A stretch of 64,000 nucleotides of DNA from an uncultured Pedosphaera sp. (lineage in GTDB: Bacteria; Verrucomicrobiota; Verrucomicrobiia; Limisphaerales; Pedosphaeraceae), in assembly GCA_903918755.1 (NCBI GenBank), contig CAIXFN010000034.1, forward strand, positions 1 through 64,000, in the 5' to 3' direction. The position numbers were made by a program, and so were the translations under genes. Shown in pieces: positions 42,049-52,144 of the stretch. The notes under the pieces are model-generated. The model saw only the letters and a list, made by a program, of their open reading frames with translations, searched no databases and was not told the origin of the DNA. Position 1 is the first letter of the stretch; every line of letters begins with the position of its first letter.

Positions 42049-44649
42049 TCATTGTTGTCCCGCGCGGTAAAACCGGAGCGGAAGGCTGAGGGCCATGGGA
42101 TCAACATACTGCGTTCTTCCGAAAAATGGAGGATTTGTGAAAATGGGCTTCCAATCCAAAAGGTTTGTCGAAGCGTAGATCACCACCGGACTGATTCCAT
42201 TCCCACCCGCAAGATCCAAACGAAATCCGTTCGTTGCCCAAGCGGGAACTCCGCTACCTGAGGTGAATTGAAAAGGACCCACAGTATCGACTTGAAAAGG
42301 CACTGAAAAGGACCAGTCACCGATGAGCATGAAATCCTGGGCACGGGCACGCAGAAGAAGGTTGGTTCGGACGGGACCCAAATCCTGAAAGGTGTCCCAA
42401 GTCACGATGTGATTCACCCCGGTGGGCAAGGTGGATACGCGGTTCGTTGGACTATATGCGATACCATCCAAAGTTCTGAGTGTAGCGTCCTGCCAATTCG
42501 TGGTTCCAGCGAATTGATATTGCAAAAAAGGTGTTGAGGCGTTGCTTTCGGCGTCCCAAATGCGGTTGGTGAGTACCGCCAAAGCGCCCAAGGGATTCTC
42601 TGAAGGCAGCACTGTAGTAAAAGGTGCCGTCTCAACGAATTCTGGAGGTGCCGGGATGCTCGTTGCGCTGTTGGGATCCGTGCCGGCTTTCCATTCCTGA
42701 TAATTCGTCCAACCGTCGCCATCAGGATCCCCCGAAGGTCCGTCAGCGGCGGTGCCATTGGTCAGCCCATGCAGAAAAGACCACAAGACGGGCAAACCGT
42801 TGGTCTCATTTGCGCGGGAAAGAACCGTCTGCCGGACGATATTTCCATTGCCGTCATAATTGTAAACAATGGAAAAACCGTGCGAGTACTCTGCGCCAAT
42901 CAATCGATCATTGCGATCATAAAAAAAGTGAATTGTGCGGAGGCCGCTATTAAGCACTTCGTAAACACTCGCCCCTGTCGCAAAAAAAGGATAACGAGGA
43001 TCCAGTTGAATGGCGTGAGTATTATCGTACTCATAAATTTGACCATACGTTACGGCACTAAAACCAACTTGATTGGATGCATAAGCAACCAATGCATTAA
43101 GATCATATCGCACTTTCCAACCATCGGGAATTCCGTCGCCAGCAGTGTTAATGGACAAAGGATTTGAACGATATCGAAATAGCTCATCATAATCACTGAG
43201 TCCGTCCCAATCGGTGTCAAAGACCAAAGGATTCAATGCATAAAGATATTTTTGGAGAACAGTTAAGCTGTCACCATTAAAATGACTGCCAGCGACCCTT
43301 CCATCGGATAAACTGAAGCCAAATTGCTGCTTCCACCAGTTCGGAATGCCGTCATTGAATGGCATAGTGGTGTCCAATACCTGAAGGTAAGCGTTCGAGC
43401 TGGATAACGTCATCACGGCATTGGAAATCGTTACAGAATAAAAACCAGCTTGCGCTAGCGATATATTAGTAATCGAAAGCATCCGGTTAGTTGCATCAGG
43501 AATTGGCAAACCGTTAAAACTCCACTGAAACCTCAGTGTTGGCAGACCCAATACTCCAACATTGATAACCAAATTGTCACCCAAAAAGTTTGTCTGATTC
43601 AAAGGTTGTTGCGAAATGACTGTCAAGTTGTCACTGCTGGGATCAAACAAGGTAGAAGCCGAAGGAGTCGTTGTTCCCACCAAAGCTTCTGCATATTCCA
43701 GGCGGATGCGTCCAAGGCCCCCGTTCCCACCGCCGGTTAGCCCCCCACCCCCCCCACTTGCAGTCAAATTATTAAAGCCCACGTTCGCTAAGCCCACTCG
43801 CACTAAAAGAGAACCGCCGCTTCCACCACCTCCGCCACCTCCAACAAATCCATTGTAATTGCCATTGCCATCGCCTCCGTTGCTCCCATCAACCCTAACC
43901 CGGCCATCTACGATCAGTCGACCCGCATGAATGACAATTGCACCCCCGCCATTCCCACCTCTCGTATTGACTCCGCTGCCCCCACCACTACCCAAATATA
44001 CAAAGTTCAAAGATTCGGTTCCATAAGTAAGTCCGCCGGAACCGCCAAAACCACCCGAATAACTTGAATCACTCGTGGTTCCCAAGCCGTTGAGGCCCAC
44101 CGACCCATAACCGCCCCCGCCACCAGGCTCTAGAAATGTACTGCGAGAACGATAACCATACAGAACTAAACCTCCCCCGCCCCCACCTCCAAAGTTCGCG
44201 TTAGTACTTATTATCGCAACTCCGTTATACGATTCGCCTTGATAACCCAAAAGCACTCCACTTGCGCCACCTTGATAACCCAAACCACTGGCAGAAATCG
44301 CCGCTCCCAATGCAATTCCCAATTCGGCTTGCACCTTTAGGACAATCCGACCGCCTGCGCTGCCATCCCAGGGTTTTGCCGTGAGAGTCGCATTATTCGC
44401 AATGGTGAGATTTTGAAAATTCGGAACCGCATTGGGGTTGAAAGGACTGTAAATTGGTGGGTCAGATGGCAATCGAACATAACTATAAAGATCCTCGATT
44501 GTCATGTTCGCAGTCACTACGTAGCTGCCATGCCTGCCATCACCGTAATCCCAGGAACCCGCGGCGCGATTCACCTGACCGAACACTAACGCCACCACGA
44601 AAGCCGAAACAATGGCGATACGCAGCTTCATATGTAATCGAAGATTCAT
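42049..44649 (-). CDS. large secreted Gly-rich/Ig-like/TSP3-containing protein
   Basis: This is a 866-residue secreted protein with signal peptide (IAIVSAFVVALVFGQVNRAAG). Regions in order: an N-terminal low-complexity Gly-rich segment (about 100-330, including several GGGGG runs), an Ig-like domain (QWSFNGLPIPDATNR, AGFYSVTISN), a calcium-binding TSP3-like motif DTDWDGLSDYDE, one RHS-like YD repeat (YDRNDRLIGAEYSHG), a second DPDGDGWTNYQEW motif and a terminal domain ending LPLRFYRAGQQ. The first base of its ATG at 44649 is the last base of the RHS gene's TGA (TGATG), so translation is coupled. A surface adhesive or wall role is inferred. Confidence 0.8.
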   Translation of the reverse strand: MNLRLHMKLRIAIVSAFVVALVFGQVNRAAGSWDYGDGRHGSYVVTANMTIEDLYSYVRLPSDPPIYSPFNPNAVPNFQNLTIANNATLTAKPWDGSAGGRIVLKVQAELGIALGAAISASGLGYQGGASGVLLGYQGESYNGVAIISTNANFGGGGGGGLVLYGYRSRSTFLEPGGGGGYGSVGLNGLGTTSDSSYSGGFGGSGGLTYGTESLNFVYLGSGGGSGVNTRGGNGGGAIVIHAGRLIVDGRVRVDGSNGGDGNGNYNGFVGGGGGGGSGGSLLVRVGLANVGFNNLTASGGGGGLTGGGNGGLGRIRLEYAEALVGTTTPSASTLFDPSSDNLTVISQQPLNQTNFLGDNLVINVGVLGLPTLRFQWSFNGLPIPDATNRMLSITNISLAQAGFYSVTISNAVMTLSSSNAYLQVLDTTMPFNDGIPNWWKQQFGFSLSDGRVAGSHFNGDSLTVLQKYLYALNPLVFDTDWDGLSDYDELFRYRSNPLSINTAGDGIPDGWKVRYDLNALVAYASNQVGFSAVTYGQIYEYDNTHAIQLDPRYPFFATGASVYEVLNSGLRTIHFFYDRNDRLIGAEYSHGFSIVYNYDGNGNIVRQTVLSRANETNGLPVLWSFLHGLTNGTAADGPSGDPDGDGWTNYQEWKAGTDPNSATSIPAPPEFVETAPFTTVLPSENPLGALAVLTNRIWDAESNASTPFLQYQFAGTTNWQDATLRTLDGIAYSPTNRVSTLPTGVNHIVTWDTFQDLGPVRTNLLLRARAQDFMLIGDWSFSVPFQVDTVGPFQFTSGSGVPAWATNGFRLDLAGGNGISPVVIYASTNLLDWKPIFTNPPFFGRTQYVDPMALSLPLRFYRAGQQ

Positions 44650-47600
44650 CAATGGTGCCCGGGAATAGTAAGCACTTGACCGGGGTAGATAAGATTAAGA
44701 TTGTGGATTCCGTTGGCGGCCCCAAGGGCGGTTGCCGTAGTTCCATACTTATATGCAATATTTCCCAGCGTGTCTCCAGAATGTACGGTGTAAGTGGTTG
44801 AATGACTACTAGTCGTCGAGACGATACCTAAAGGACCGCTTTGAGGCGTCACATTACCAAAACTAGATACGATACCCTTTTGGGCAACTGTGGAGGCAGT
44901 AACATTTGCTTTGGATCCATTATTCATAGCGTTTTCAAGTCGGTCGGCCACAAATCCCTGCGCCGTGCTTAGGACGACGTTATTTATAACAGCAGGCAAA
45001 GCCTGTCGAATGCCTTTGGTCGCTACTTTCTCGAGATCAAAAAATCCAGTACTTGGTCCAGACGCAGAGAATTTTAAGTCGAGATAGCTCTCAATAAGTG
45101 AGTTGCCTGCGACTTGATTTAGATTCAAATCTCCTTCAGCATATCCTACGAGCGCATTGCCTGCGAAATTGACCAATCCTTTAGCGGATTTTTCAGCCAC
45201 CATACCCAATTTGCCAGCAAAAAATTCACCCCCAGACTCAGTAATAGCGCCATCTACAAAGCCATTTGCTGCCGCCCGCGCATAACGGGCCCAGAGTTCT
45301 GGCATCGAAACTGCCTTACCCCTCCAAATGTCGAGATCGATGCTAACGCTCTCAGCAATAATACTAGTCAAAGTAAATACAGCGGTAATTTCTCCGAAAA
45401 GTTCTCCCTGCGGATCTGAGAATTTCAAAGAGTTTCCAGAAGCATATTCATATGCTGTGGGCTTCCAGCCGGGGCCGACCCTTTTTACTGGGTCAGTTGA
45501 GAGAAATGATCCTGTATCAACAGAATAATAACGCGCCCGCATGAAATACAGCCCTGGGAGTTCCTCCATTACCCCTTGCGAACCAACAAAAAGATAAGGG
45601 TTCGTTAATTGCGAAAATAGATTAGTTGAGCCGAGGCTCCGTCCGTAGGGTGTGTAGGCATATAAGGCCGAATTTGTCCCGCCCGTCCCAGTGAGTGCTA
45701 CGACGTTTGCTTGCCCGTCGGCATGGAAGCAGGTTATGGTTTCGTCATCGCTAATTTTGTAGCAGAGGTCGGGGCCATGAATGTAATAGTTTTGAGTCAA
45801 ATCGGCATTTTGCTCAAAAAGAATACGTTCTATTCCGCCGGAGACGTCCAAGACATAGCTGGTTCTTTCGCCATCCACCGTTCGTTCAATGCGCCGACCG
45901 AGCGCGTCGTAGCGGTTGGATATGGATTTCGCGGTCAGGCCGCAGTCCCATTTTAAAGTTGTGACCCGATTGTCTTCGTCATAGGTAAGCGCCCAACTTT
46001 GGCCGGCTCCCATTGCGTTCGTGAGGTTGCCGGAACGATCGTGTTGGTAGGTGAAGGCATTCGTCGCGTTTAGCGCATCGACACGATTAGTGATGCGCCC
46101 CGCAGTGGTGAAACCCGAGGTTTCATCCGTCAGCGTTGGAGTTGGCCAATCGAGCGTACCCTTTTCCGTGGCGTCGGTCTTGTTGCCGTTTTTATCATAA
46201 GCGTACGTAAGAGCTATGTTGATTGTCGATGGCGTATTGCCACCCGAATAACCGAGACTGGTGATGCGCCCAGCTGTGTCGAAAGCGTTGCTTTGCGCCA
46301 CGCCATTGGGGTAGGTGCGGCGAAACAGTCGGTCAGCCTTGTCGTATTCATACCTCGTTTCCCGTCCCGCCCAATCCACCTGATTCGTGAGGCGGCTAAG
46401 GGCATCGTAACGGTTGGTCAAGGCCTTGTTGTTGGGATAAACCAAAGTACTGATACGACCCAAGGCGTCGCGCAAATATTGGACATGCTGCAAGCTGGCC
46501 ACGCCGGTCTGATTGACAACTCGATCCATTACATCATATTCAAAATTAACAAAATTACTGCTGCCTGACTGGGAACGAACAAGTCTTGTGGGATTGTCAT
46601 TTAGATCGAAAACTAGAGAATTGATTCGGCCGGTATTGAACACCACATTGGTCATTCGCCCACCGCCATCGTAATGCGCCGTACGCGTGATGCCGTTAGG
46701 GTCGGTCTGCTGCTTGACGCGAAGGATTTCATCGTAAACGTATTGCCACTCAAAGCCATCCTGATTTTTTTCCAGTGTCCGCTCATTACGGTTGCCGTAA
46801 CTCATCAGGTAGTGCCCCTGAAGAGCATCGGTGATGTTGGTGATGTTTCCCACGCCGTCGTACTCGTAGTGCCATGGGTAATTCTGGGCATCCACCCATC
46901 GGATCAGCCGTCCCCGGCCGTCGTAGGCATGGACGGATGGGTAGCCGTTAGGGGTAATCAATTGTTGAATACGCCCTGCGACGTCAAATACAGTTCGTTT
47001 AGTGTTTCCCAGCGGATCTGATTCCGCGACGAGCCGATTTAGACGGTCGTACGTCTTCGTCCAGCGTTGGCCAAGCTTGTCGAACAGTAAGATCACATTA
47101 CCGTTGGCATCGAACTGATTTGTCACAGAGTTCCCTAGCGGGTCTCTGATGGCGGACAGGCGATTCGCCGCGTCGTAGAAGTTTATGATCGAATTCGTCA
47201 GCGGGTCGGTTACGTGATCCACCTTGCCGCGCGAAGTGTAGAAATAGCGCCACGTGTTGCTCCCTGTCCTGTCGATCATGGTGATGCGCTGGTTGGCCGC
47301 ATCGTAGCTGTATGAGGTGACAGCGCCCTTTCCGTCCGTGTTGGTGAGCAAATTTCCATTGCCGTCGAATATTTTGTAAATGTGGCGCACCAAAGCATCT
47401 TCGACTCGCATTGTGTTGCCATTGTAATCGTATGCGTACGACGTCGCCTCGCCTAGGGCGTTGATCTCCTTTAGTTTCCAGCCAACTTCATTCAGTATGT
47501 AGGAAGTCGAATTGGTCGCAGGGTCAATGCGTGCGGCCAAAAATCCATTTGTGTCATAAATAAAACGAACCGTATTTCCGTTCGCATCCGTCGAGGTCGA

Positions 47601-49682
47601 GACCAACCCATTGGAGAAATAACTGTACCTGACCAGTATTCCGAGAGCATCCGCTTGATTCGTCAGATTTCCGCCAACATCATACGCGTAAAAGTTTGTC
47701 CAAACGGAAATTCCGTTGGCATCGGGTGGTTGGGCCTTGATTTCCTGGATCACTTTGTTGAAAAAGTCATGAACCACCCAGCGCTTTACTTCTCCGAGCG
47801 CATTGGTGCTGGCAATGACGTTGGCGCGGTTGTCGTAGGAAAATGTCGTTTGCCATCCGAGCGGTTCGGTCATGCTGATGCGATTGCCAGAGGCGTTGTA
47901 CGCATAGCTGGTGATATTCGTAAGTGGATCCTGCTGAGCAAGGATGTGGCCCTTGCGATCGTAGGTTTCCACCCAAATATTGGTTCCGGGATCAAACCGG
48001 GTAATCTGGCGGTTTCCCGGCACACCAAAACGAATGGAGGAAGCACGCCCTAAAGCATCCAACTGATTGGTCATCCGGCCGTACTGGTCGTATTGGACGA
48101 ACTGGTTGGTGTTTCCACGCGGATCGATGATGCCAGCGAGCAAGCCATTGGCGGGACTGTATTGAAACTGCCAAGTTGTGTTGATGTTCGTGTAAATGCC
48201 GGACGTATTGGTGAGGGTCTTGGAAATCAAACGATTGGCGGCATCGTAGGCAAAATTTGCCTGCCATTGGCCAAAAGTCACGTTGGTCAGGAGGCCGTAC
48301 TGGGTGTTATAGTTGAAAGTATATTGCCCGCCAACGGTATCGATAACGTTGGTGATATAGCCTTCGTCTTCGTTCCATTGCATTTGGACAGTGTTGCCAT
48401 TGAAGTCCCGAATTTGGTCCAAACGGCCCGCCATCAAGCCGGAATCCGTTGGGTCGCGAAAATGATAAACGAGTCGGTCAGGCGTGGTCCATTCAATGGA
48501 AAAATCTGGCAGTTGAACTAGTTCCCCACGGTATTCGTGATGCCGGGTCAAAAATGTTGCATTGGTGCGGAACCAGGTTTCAATCGACCCATCCCACATA
48601 ACCAGCCTTCGCTCCGTGGAATTCTGTTCCGGCGCAATCCGGGTATCGAAGCTCTGGCGCCAACCAGGACCCAAGATTCGGTTGTCGTACGGGTCAGCCT
48701 GGCCATCCGCAGGTGCAACAGAGGGGGTTGCACTACTGTAACCCAAGCGAAACTCAAAAGCCACTCCGGGCACCGGACGCGCCAAGGCAATTTGTGACCA
48801 ACTAAAGGCCCCCGAGAGCGGCGCGATTGCCTGATCACCGTGGTTAATTTGCGAGTCAAACAGCGATTGTTCCCCGGCCTGGTCTGTTTCCTCAAATGTA
48901 ACGGAGCCAACCCCAAGATTGGTTGCGGCATCGGTGCCCATCGGCGGGGTTGCGACGAAATTGTGGTAACAATCGGCGGAGTTGGTGGAAAACCCCAGTT
49001 TGAAATAACCCTTCAAATTTGCAAAGGTACGTTGATCTTTAAGCATCCGGTCAATGATCTGGCTTTGGTTTAAGGATCCCTGATAGATCGCCACTTCCAC
49101 GATATCACCCAGAAAACATCTTGAATTCCCGGAGATTCCGCCGACGGAGAGGCCGCCACCAACAGCGCTACTGATAGCGGACGATGGAAAGGTTGCCAAC
49201 TGGCGACCGTCGACATACGCCGTGAAGGCGCTTTGCTGGCGCACCACGGCGACGTGATACCAGCGGTCGAGGTAGGGGCGCGCAATCAAAGTGTTGTTGA
49301 TTGCCCCAGACGTTCCTCGGGCCAAAAAATCGATACTTCCCGTGTACGCATTGAGTCTGATCTCGTAAGAGAAATTTCCGTTTTCATTGCCGTCCGTCCG
49401 ATCCATCAAAATGACCATGTTTTCCGAAAGAACGGTCGAACTGGGGATGGAGATGCGAAACCAGCATGACACCGTAAGGGCGTTGTTGGTGGGATTAGCG
49501 GATAAAGCGCCAGTGGAATCAGCAACCGAAAGGCTCGCTGAGCCCGGAAACGTCGCCCCATGAACACCCGCAGCCAGCAGCCAGAAAAAAGCGATGATGA
49601 GGCATCCGCCCCAGTTCGAGGCCCCAATTCTGGAAAACCTCATCCGCGGGCGTTTCCGCAATCCGATCATGCGATTGTTCAT
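44649..49682 (-). CDS. giant LamG-RHS repeat protein with C-terminal LysM
   Basis: This 1677-residue protein begins with a signal peptide (LIIAFFWLLAAGVHGAT). A LamG/concanavalin domain follows at about 45-215 (TVSCWFRIS, WYHVAVVRQQSAFTAYVDGR). A long array of RHS/YD repeats follows (YDGRGRLIRWVD, YDALSRLTNQVDWAGRETRY). The conserved RHS core end reads YAYTPYGRSLGS and PGLYFMRARYYSVDTGSFLS. The variable C-terminal 230 residues hold helical hydrophobic stretches and end in a LysM domain (YTVHSGDTLGNIAYKYG). LysM binds peptidoglycan or chitin. It resembles polymorphic-toxin carriers, but no toxin domain was recognised. Confidence 0.88.
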   Translation of the reverse strand: MNNRMIGLRKRPRMRFSRIGASNWGGCLIIAFFWLLAAGVHGATFPGSASLSVADSTGALSANPTNNALTVSCWFRISIPSSTVLSENMVILMDRTDGNENGNFSYEIRLNAYTGSIDFLARGTSGAINNTLIARPYLDRWYHVAVVRQQSAFTAYVDGRQLATFPSSAISSAVGGGLSVGGISGNSRCFLGDIVEVAIYQGSLNQSQIIDRMLKDQRTFANLKGYFKLGFSTNSADCYHNFVATPPMGTDAATNLGVGSVTFEETDQAGEQSLFDSQINHGDQAIAPLSGAFSWSQIALARPVPGVAFEFRLGYSSATPSVAPADGQADPYDNRILGPGWRQSFDTRIAPEQNSTERRLVMWDGSIETWFRTNATFLTRHHEYRGELVQLPDFSIEWTTPDRLVYHFRDPTDSGLMAGRLDQIRDFNGNTVQMQWNEDEGYITNVIDTVGGQYTFNYNTQYGLLTNVTFGQWQANFAYDAANRLISKTLTNTSGIYTNINTTWQFQYSPANGLLAGIIDPRGNTNQFVQYDQYGRMTNQLDALGRASSIRFGVPGNRQITRFDPGTNIWVETYDRKGHILAQQDPLTNITSYAYNASGNRISMTEPLGWQTTFSYDNRANVIASTNALGEVKRWVVHDFFNKVIQEIKAQPPDANGISVWTNFYAYDVGGNLTNQADALGILVRYSYFSNGLVSTSTDANGNTVRFIYDTNGFLAARIDPATNSTSYILNEVGWKLKEINALGEATSYAYDYNGNTMRVEDALVRHIYKIFDGNGNLLTNTDGKGAVTSYSYDAANQRITMIDRTGSNTWRYFYTSRGKVDHVTDPLTNSIINFYDAANRLSAIRDPLGNSVTNQFDANGNVILLFDKLGQRWTKTYDRLNRLVAESDPLGNTKRTVFDVAGRIQQLITPNGYPSVHAYDGRGRLIRWVDAQNYPWHYEYDGVGNITNITDALQGHYLMSYGNRNERTLEKNQDGFEWQYVYDEILRVKQQTDPNGITRTAHYDGGGRMTNVVFNTGRINSLVFDLNDNPTRLVRSQSGSSNFVNFEYDVMDRVVNQTGVASLQHVQYLRDALGRISTLVYPNNKALTNRYDALSRLTNQVDWAGRETRYEYDKADRLFRRTYPNGVAQSNAFDTAGRITSLGYSGGNTPSTINIALTYAYDKNGNKTDATEKGTLDWPTPTLTDETSGFTTAGRITNRVDALNATNAFTYQHDRSGNLTNAMGAGQSWALTYDEDNRVTTLKWDCGLTAKSISNRYDALGRRIERTVDGERTSYVLDVSGGIERILFEQNADLTQNYYIHGPDLCYKISDDETITCFHADGQANVVALTGTGGTNSALYAYTPYGRSLGSTNLFSQLTNPYLFVGSQGVMEELPGLYFMRARYYSVDTGSFLSTDPVKRVGPGWKPTAYEYASGNSLKFSDPQGELFGEITAVFTLTSIIAESVSIDLDIWRGKAVSMPELWARYARAAANGFVDGAITESGGEFFAGKLGMVAEKSAKGLVNFAGNALVGYAEGDLNLNQVAGNSLIESYLDLKFSASGPSTGFFDLEKVATKGIRQALPAVINNVVLSTAQGFVADRLENAMNNGSKANVTASTVAQKGIVSSFGNVTPQSGPLGIVSTTSSHSTTYTVHSGDTLGNIAYKYGTTATALGAANGIHNLNLIYPGQVLTIPGHH

Positions 49683-49688
49683 CCGTGA

Positions 49689-50195
49689 TTATGGACCTTT
49701 CGCCAATTGTTTAACGTTATTGCAGCGGACAATGCGATAGGCGTTCCCGCGGGCTTCCAGAACGACCTCAGTTCGCAATCCGTGATCCTCAATCTTGAAT
49801 GCCGTGCAATTGGCCAAGTCCACGCCCGCCTGTTGAGCCCAACCCAAGCCTTCCAGAGGGAAGATTTTGGCCAAAGGGCCGAACGTGCCGCGCTGGGCAA
49901 TCAACCGGAGCCCAACCTCTGAGATCTCATCTCGTAATGCCTTGCGGACAAATTCAGATTGTTCCTGAACAGTCCGGCCACGGATGGCGGCGGGTATAGC
50001 GATTTTGGCAAGGAGACGGGCGGAATCCGGAGAGTTGAGGGCGGAGCGAAAGTCGACCAGAGCGGCAAGACATTGCCGGCGCGATTCATTTTGCTGCCAA
50101 CGGTATCCGAGCAGGCATACCACGAGCAGGACGAGCAATCCACCAGCCCAATAAACAAAATTGGATCTCACAATTCCTCTGACTCCAATTGCCAC
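49689..50195 (-). CDS. single-pass membrane protein upstream of the RHS gene
   Basis: The protein is 168 residues with one N-terminal helix (FVYWAGGLLVLLVVCLLGY). The soluble part is of unknown family (SALNSPDSARLLAKIAIPAA, VRKALRDEISEVGLRLIAQ, DLANCTAFKIEDHGLRTEV). It begins with GTG. The RHS gene starts 6 bp after its stop, so the two are very likely co-translated. The proximity makes it a candidate partner, chaperone or membrane anchor for the RHS protein, without direct evidence. Confidence 0.65.
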   Translation of the reverse strand: MAIGVRGIVRSNFVYWAGGLLVLLVVCLLGYRWQQNESRRQCLAALVDFRSALNSPDSARLLAKIAIPAAIRGRTVQEQSEFVRKALRDEISEVGLRLIAQRGTFGPLAKIFPLEGLGWAQQAGVDLANCTAFKIEDHGLRTEVVLEARGNAYRIVRCNNVKQLAKGP

Positions 50196-50560
50196 AGTAT
50201 GCCGTTAGAGAACAGATGCAAGCTCCGAATCTATCTTGACGATTTCTTTTTTAATTCTCTGCTCTGAGATCGTTTGAAATTTTTGAGACGGTAAATCCAG
50301 CAGATCTTCGATGGCGCAATCCATCAAAGACGACGCTGTCCTTATTCCTCGGCCAGCCGATCGTCCTTCAAACGGGGGGCCGTCCAGAATTGGCAAAACA
50401 AAGGCAAGGTTGCCACGAGGGTCTCTGCCGAATTGGGCCTCACTAGCCAGCGACAATTAAAAGTGACCAGCGAGAAATAATTGTCATTGACCCGCGACGA
50501 TGCTCCCTGACGCCCTGGCATCAGGGAGCGGACCTTGCGGCAAGTTTCGCTGTTCGGAAA
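50196..50560. other. intergenic stretch with a doubtful small frame
   Basis: No supported gene. A minus-strand frame 50205-50456 begins with TTG and would end with KKEIVKIDSELASVL; it lacks a ribosome site and a recognised domain. The inverted sequence GACGCCCTGGCATCAGGGAGC near 50510-50530 is only weakly palindromic. Confidence 0.25.
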
Positions 50561-51979
50561 TCAGAAGGCGAACTGGACCTGGCTCAGGATGGCGTGCTCG
50601 TCCCGGGAGGTGACGGTCCCCTTGGTCTTGCTGCCGTCCTGGAAGCTCGTGTTCTCGTAATTCAGGTTCAATTTGATGTTCCGGTTCAGGTACCAGTTAA
50701 GCCCCACGCCCCAGGCGGTGGCTTCTTTGGCTGAGTTGAGCGCGGCGTATTTGGTGAAGATGTCGTGATCCAGGGACAATTGCTGGATGCGCGCGGCGAT
50801 TTCAAACGCGCCCCAGCCGCCGCCGATGGCGAACGGATGCAACGGGGCGACCCGGATCAACGAACTGGACTTGAAGGTATTGTCCTCTCCAGTCAGGAAA
50901 TAGGAGGCTTCCAATTGCCAGGCCGAATTGTTGAAGCGGCGAACCGGACCGGTGCCGGCAATCGTCGATTGCACCTTTTGGGACGACACCACGTATTCAC
51001 CCTGGATGCCAAACGGTCCCCAGTAGTAGAAAAATTGGGGATCGAACCGGTATTGGTCGCCGGCGGCATTCACACCGGAGGCGTAGGAGAAAAATGTTTG
51101 CTGGCCGGCCGATTTGTATGAAGGGAGGGATCCCTGGTGATTGCCGATTGATCCGGCGATGCCAAAGCCCAGTTTTCGCAGGGGCTCAATGTCCTTGTGG
51201 ATGAAGGGCTGCAGGAACAAGCGGCCCACGAAATCCTTGCCTTCGTCGGCGACTTCCTGATCGGTGCTGCCGGCATCCGTGGCGCCGTTGAAAACGCCCA
51301 CCGCATAGGCCACGGGACTCTTGAAGAGGTCATTGTGGACCATCGCGCCCAGGTCGTAGTTCGGGGTCAATTGGGTGGCGAACCCGGTTTCCACGAACGT
51401 GAGATCAGCGGTGGATTGCAACCGTTCCAAACCGATGGGGGATTTGAATTTGCCGACCTGCACCTGGGCGTCCGGAAATAACTTGGCGTTCAAATAGGCA
51501 TCGTTCAGGAGGGCGTTGTTGCCAGCCGAACCGCCGCTGCCATTGCCTGAGCCAAAATCCAGCATCAAACGGTAGTCAAAATTCTTGTAAATCGTTCCTT
51601 CCAAGATCGGCCGCACCCGACGGAGCAGGAAGGTGTTTTTGGTGGTCTCCTGCTGATTCGGGTAGAAGCGTCCGTCCACCTGGATGTACCCGTGGGCAAA
51701 CGCCACAAAATTGGAATCCGCTGACTTCACCACCAAGCCATCGCCACCCAAGGTCACAAGCGGGGTGGTTTTGGCCTTCTCCGTCACGGCCTCCTGATCC
51801 ACTTCACGGTTGCGTTGCAAAACCTTGACCTTGTCTTCCAGTTCCTTGATTCGTTCCAACAGGGTGGTCAGATCCGGGTTCGGAGGGTCCGCCGCCAGCG
51901 CATGGGGGGTGGCTAGCAGCGTTCCGAGGGCACCCGCCAACGCGGCCAGACGGAGAATGGATTTGGGGTGGTTGTTCAT
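50561..51979 (-). CDS. phosphate-selective porin (OprO/OprP family)
   Basis: This 472-residue outer-membrane porin has a signal peptide (LAALAGALGTLLATPHALA), a short coiled coil (LTTLLERIKELEDKVKVLQR), then a 16-strand-type barrel. OprP-family stretches include FAHGYIQVDGRFYPN, FLLRRVRPILEGTIY, VGKFKSPIGLERLQS and GRLFLQPFIH, and the protein ends in Phe (LSQVQFAF) as beta-barrels do. Family members take up phosphate or polyphosphate. The promoter upstream is strong and has tandem repeats that could bind a regulator. Confidence 0.93.
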   Translation of the reverse strand: MNNHPKSILRLAALAGALGTLLATPHALAADPPNPDLTTLLERIKELEDKVKVLQRNREVDQEAVTEKAKTTPLVTLGGDGLVVKSADSNFVAFAHGYIQVDGRFYPNQQETTKNTFLLRRVRPILEGTIYKNFDYRLMLDFGSGNGSGGSAGNNALLNDAYLNAKLFPDAQVQVGKFKSPIGLERLQSTADLTFVETGFATQLTPNYDLGAMVHNDLFKSPVAYAVGVFNGATDAGSTDQEVADEGKDFVGRLFLQPFIHKDIEPLRKLGFGIAGSIGNHQGSLPSYKSAGQQTFFSYASGVNAAGDQYRFDPQFFYYWGPFGIQGEYVVSSQKVQSTIAGTGPVRRFNNSAWQLEASYFLTGEDNTFKSSSLIRVAPLHPFAIGGGWGAFEIAARIQQLSLDHDIFTKYAALNSAKEATAWGVGLNWYLNRNIKLNLNYENTSFQDGSKTKGTVTSRDEHAILSQVQFAF

Positions 51980-52116
51980 TCAGTTGAGTTTTTGTTGTGG
52001 TCGATGCCTCGGTTACCCGTCGGCACAGCTCGCGGGAAGCGGGACGCTGACCGGAAGCCGAATCCGGCCGGCCAGGCATCCACTGTCATTCGCGTGCTCA
52101 AGTTCAATATGGAAAC

Positions 52117-52144
52117 ATAATAACGATTATGTCGATCATGTCAA
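52117..52144 (-). promoter_or_regulatory. strong sigma-70 promoter of the porin gene with tandem repeats
   Basis: On the minus strand the consensus -35 box TTGACA (52144-52139) and -10 box TATTAT (52122-52117) are separated by 16 bp. The spacer and -35 contain two adjacent 9-bp copies, GACATGATC and GACATAATC, a likely operator. The predicted start near 52109 leaves a leader of about 130 bases before the ATG at 51979. A PhoB box is not a clear match. Confidence 0.6.

Noticed and set aside
43616-43858. A Pro-rich open frame on the plus strand inside the Gly-rich gene
   Set aside because: It is the complement of the poly-Gly codons and therefore an artefact of low complexity.
44649-49682. Declaring the RHS protein a polymorphic toxin with an immunity gene
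   Set aside because: No toxin fold was recognised in the C-terminal segment, which ends in LysM, and the downstream gene is a large secreted protein rather than a small immunity protein.
50205-50456. An 83-codon minus-strand frame between the porin and the RHS-linked genes
   Set aside because: It starts with TTG, lacks a ribosome site and a recognised domain, and only the last third looks protein-like.
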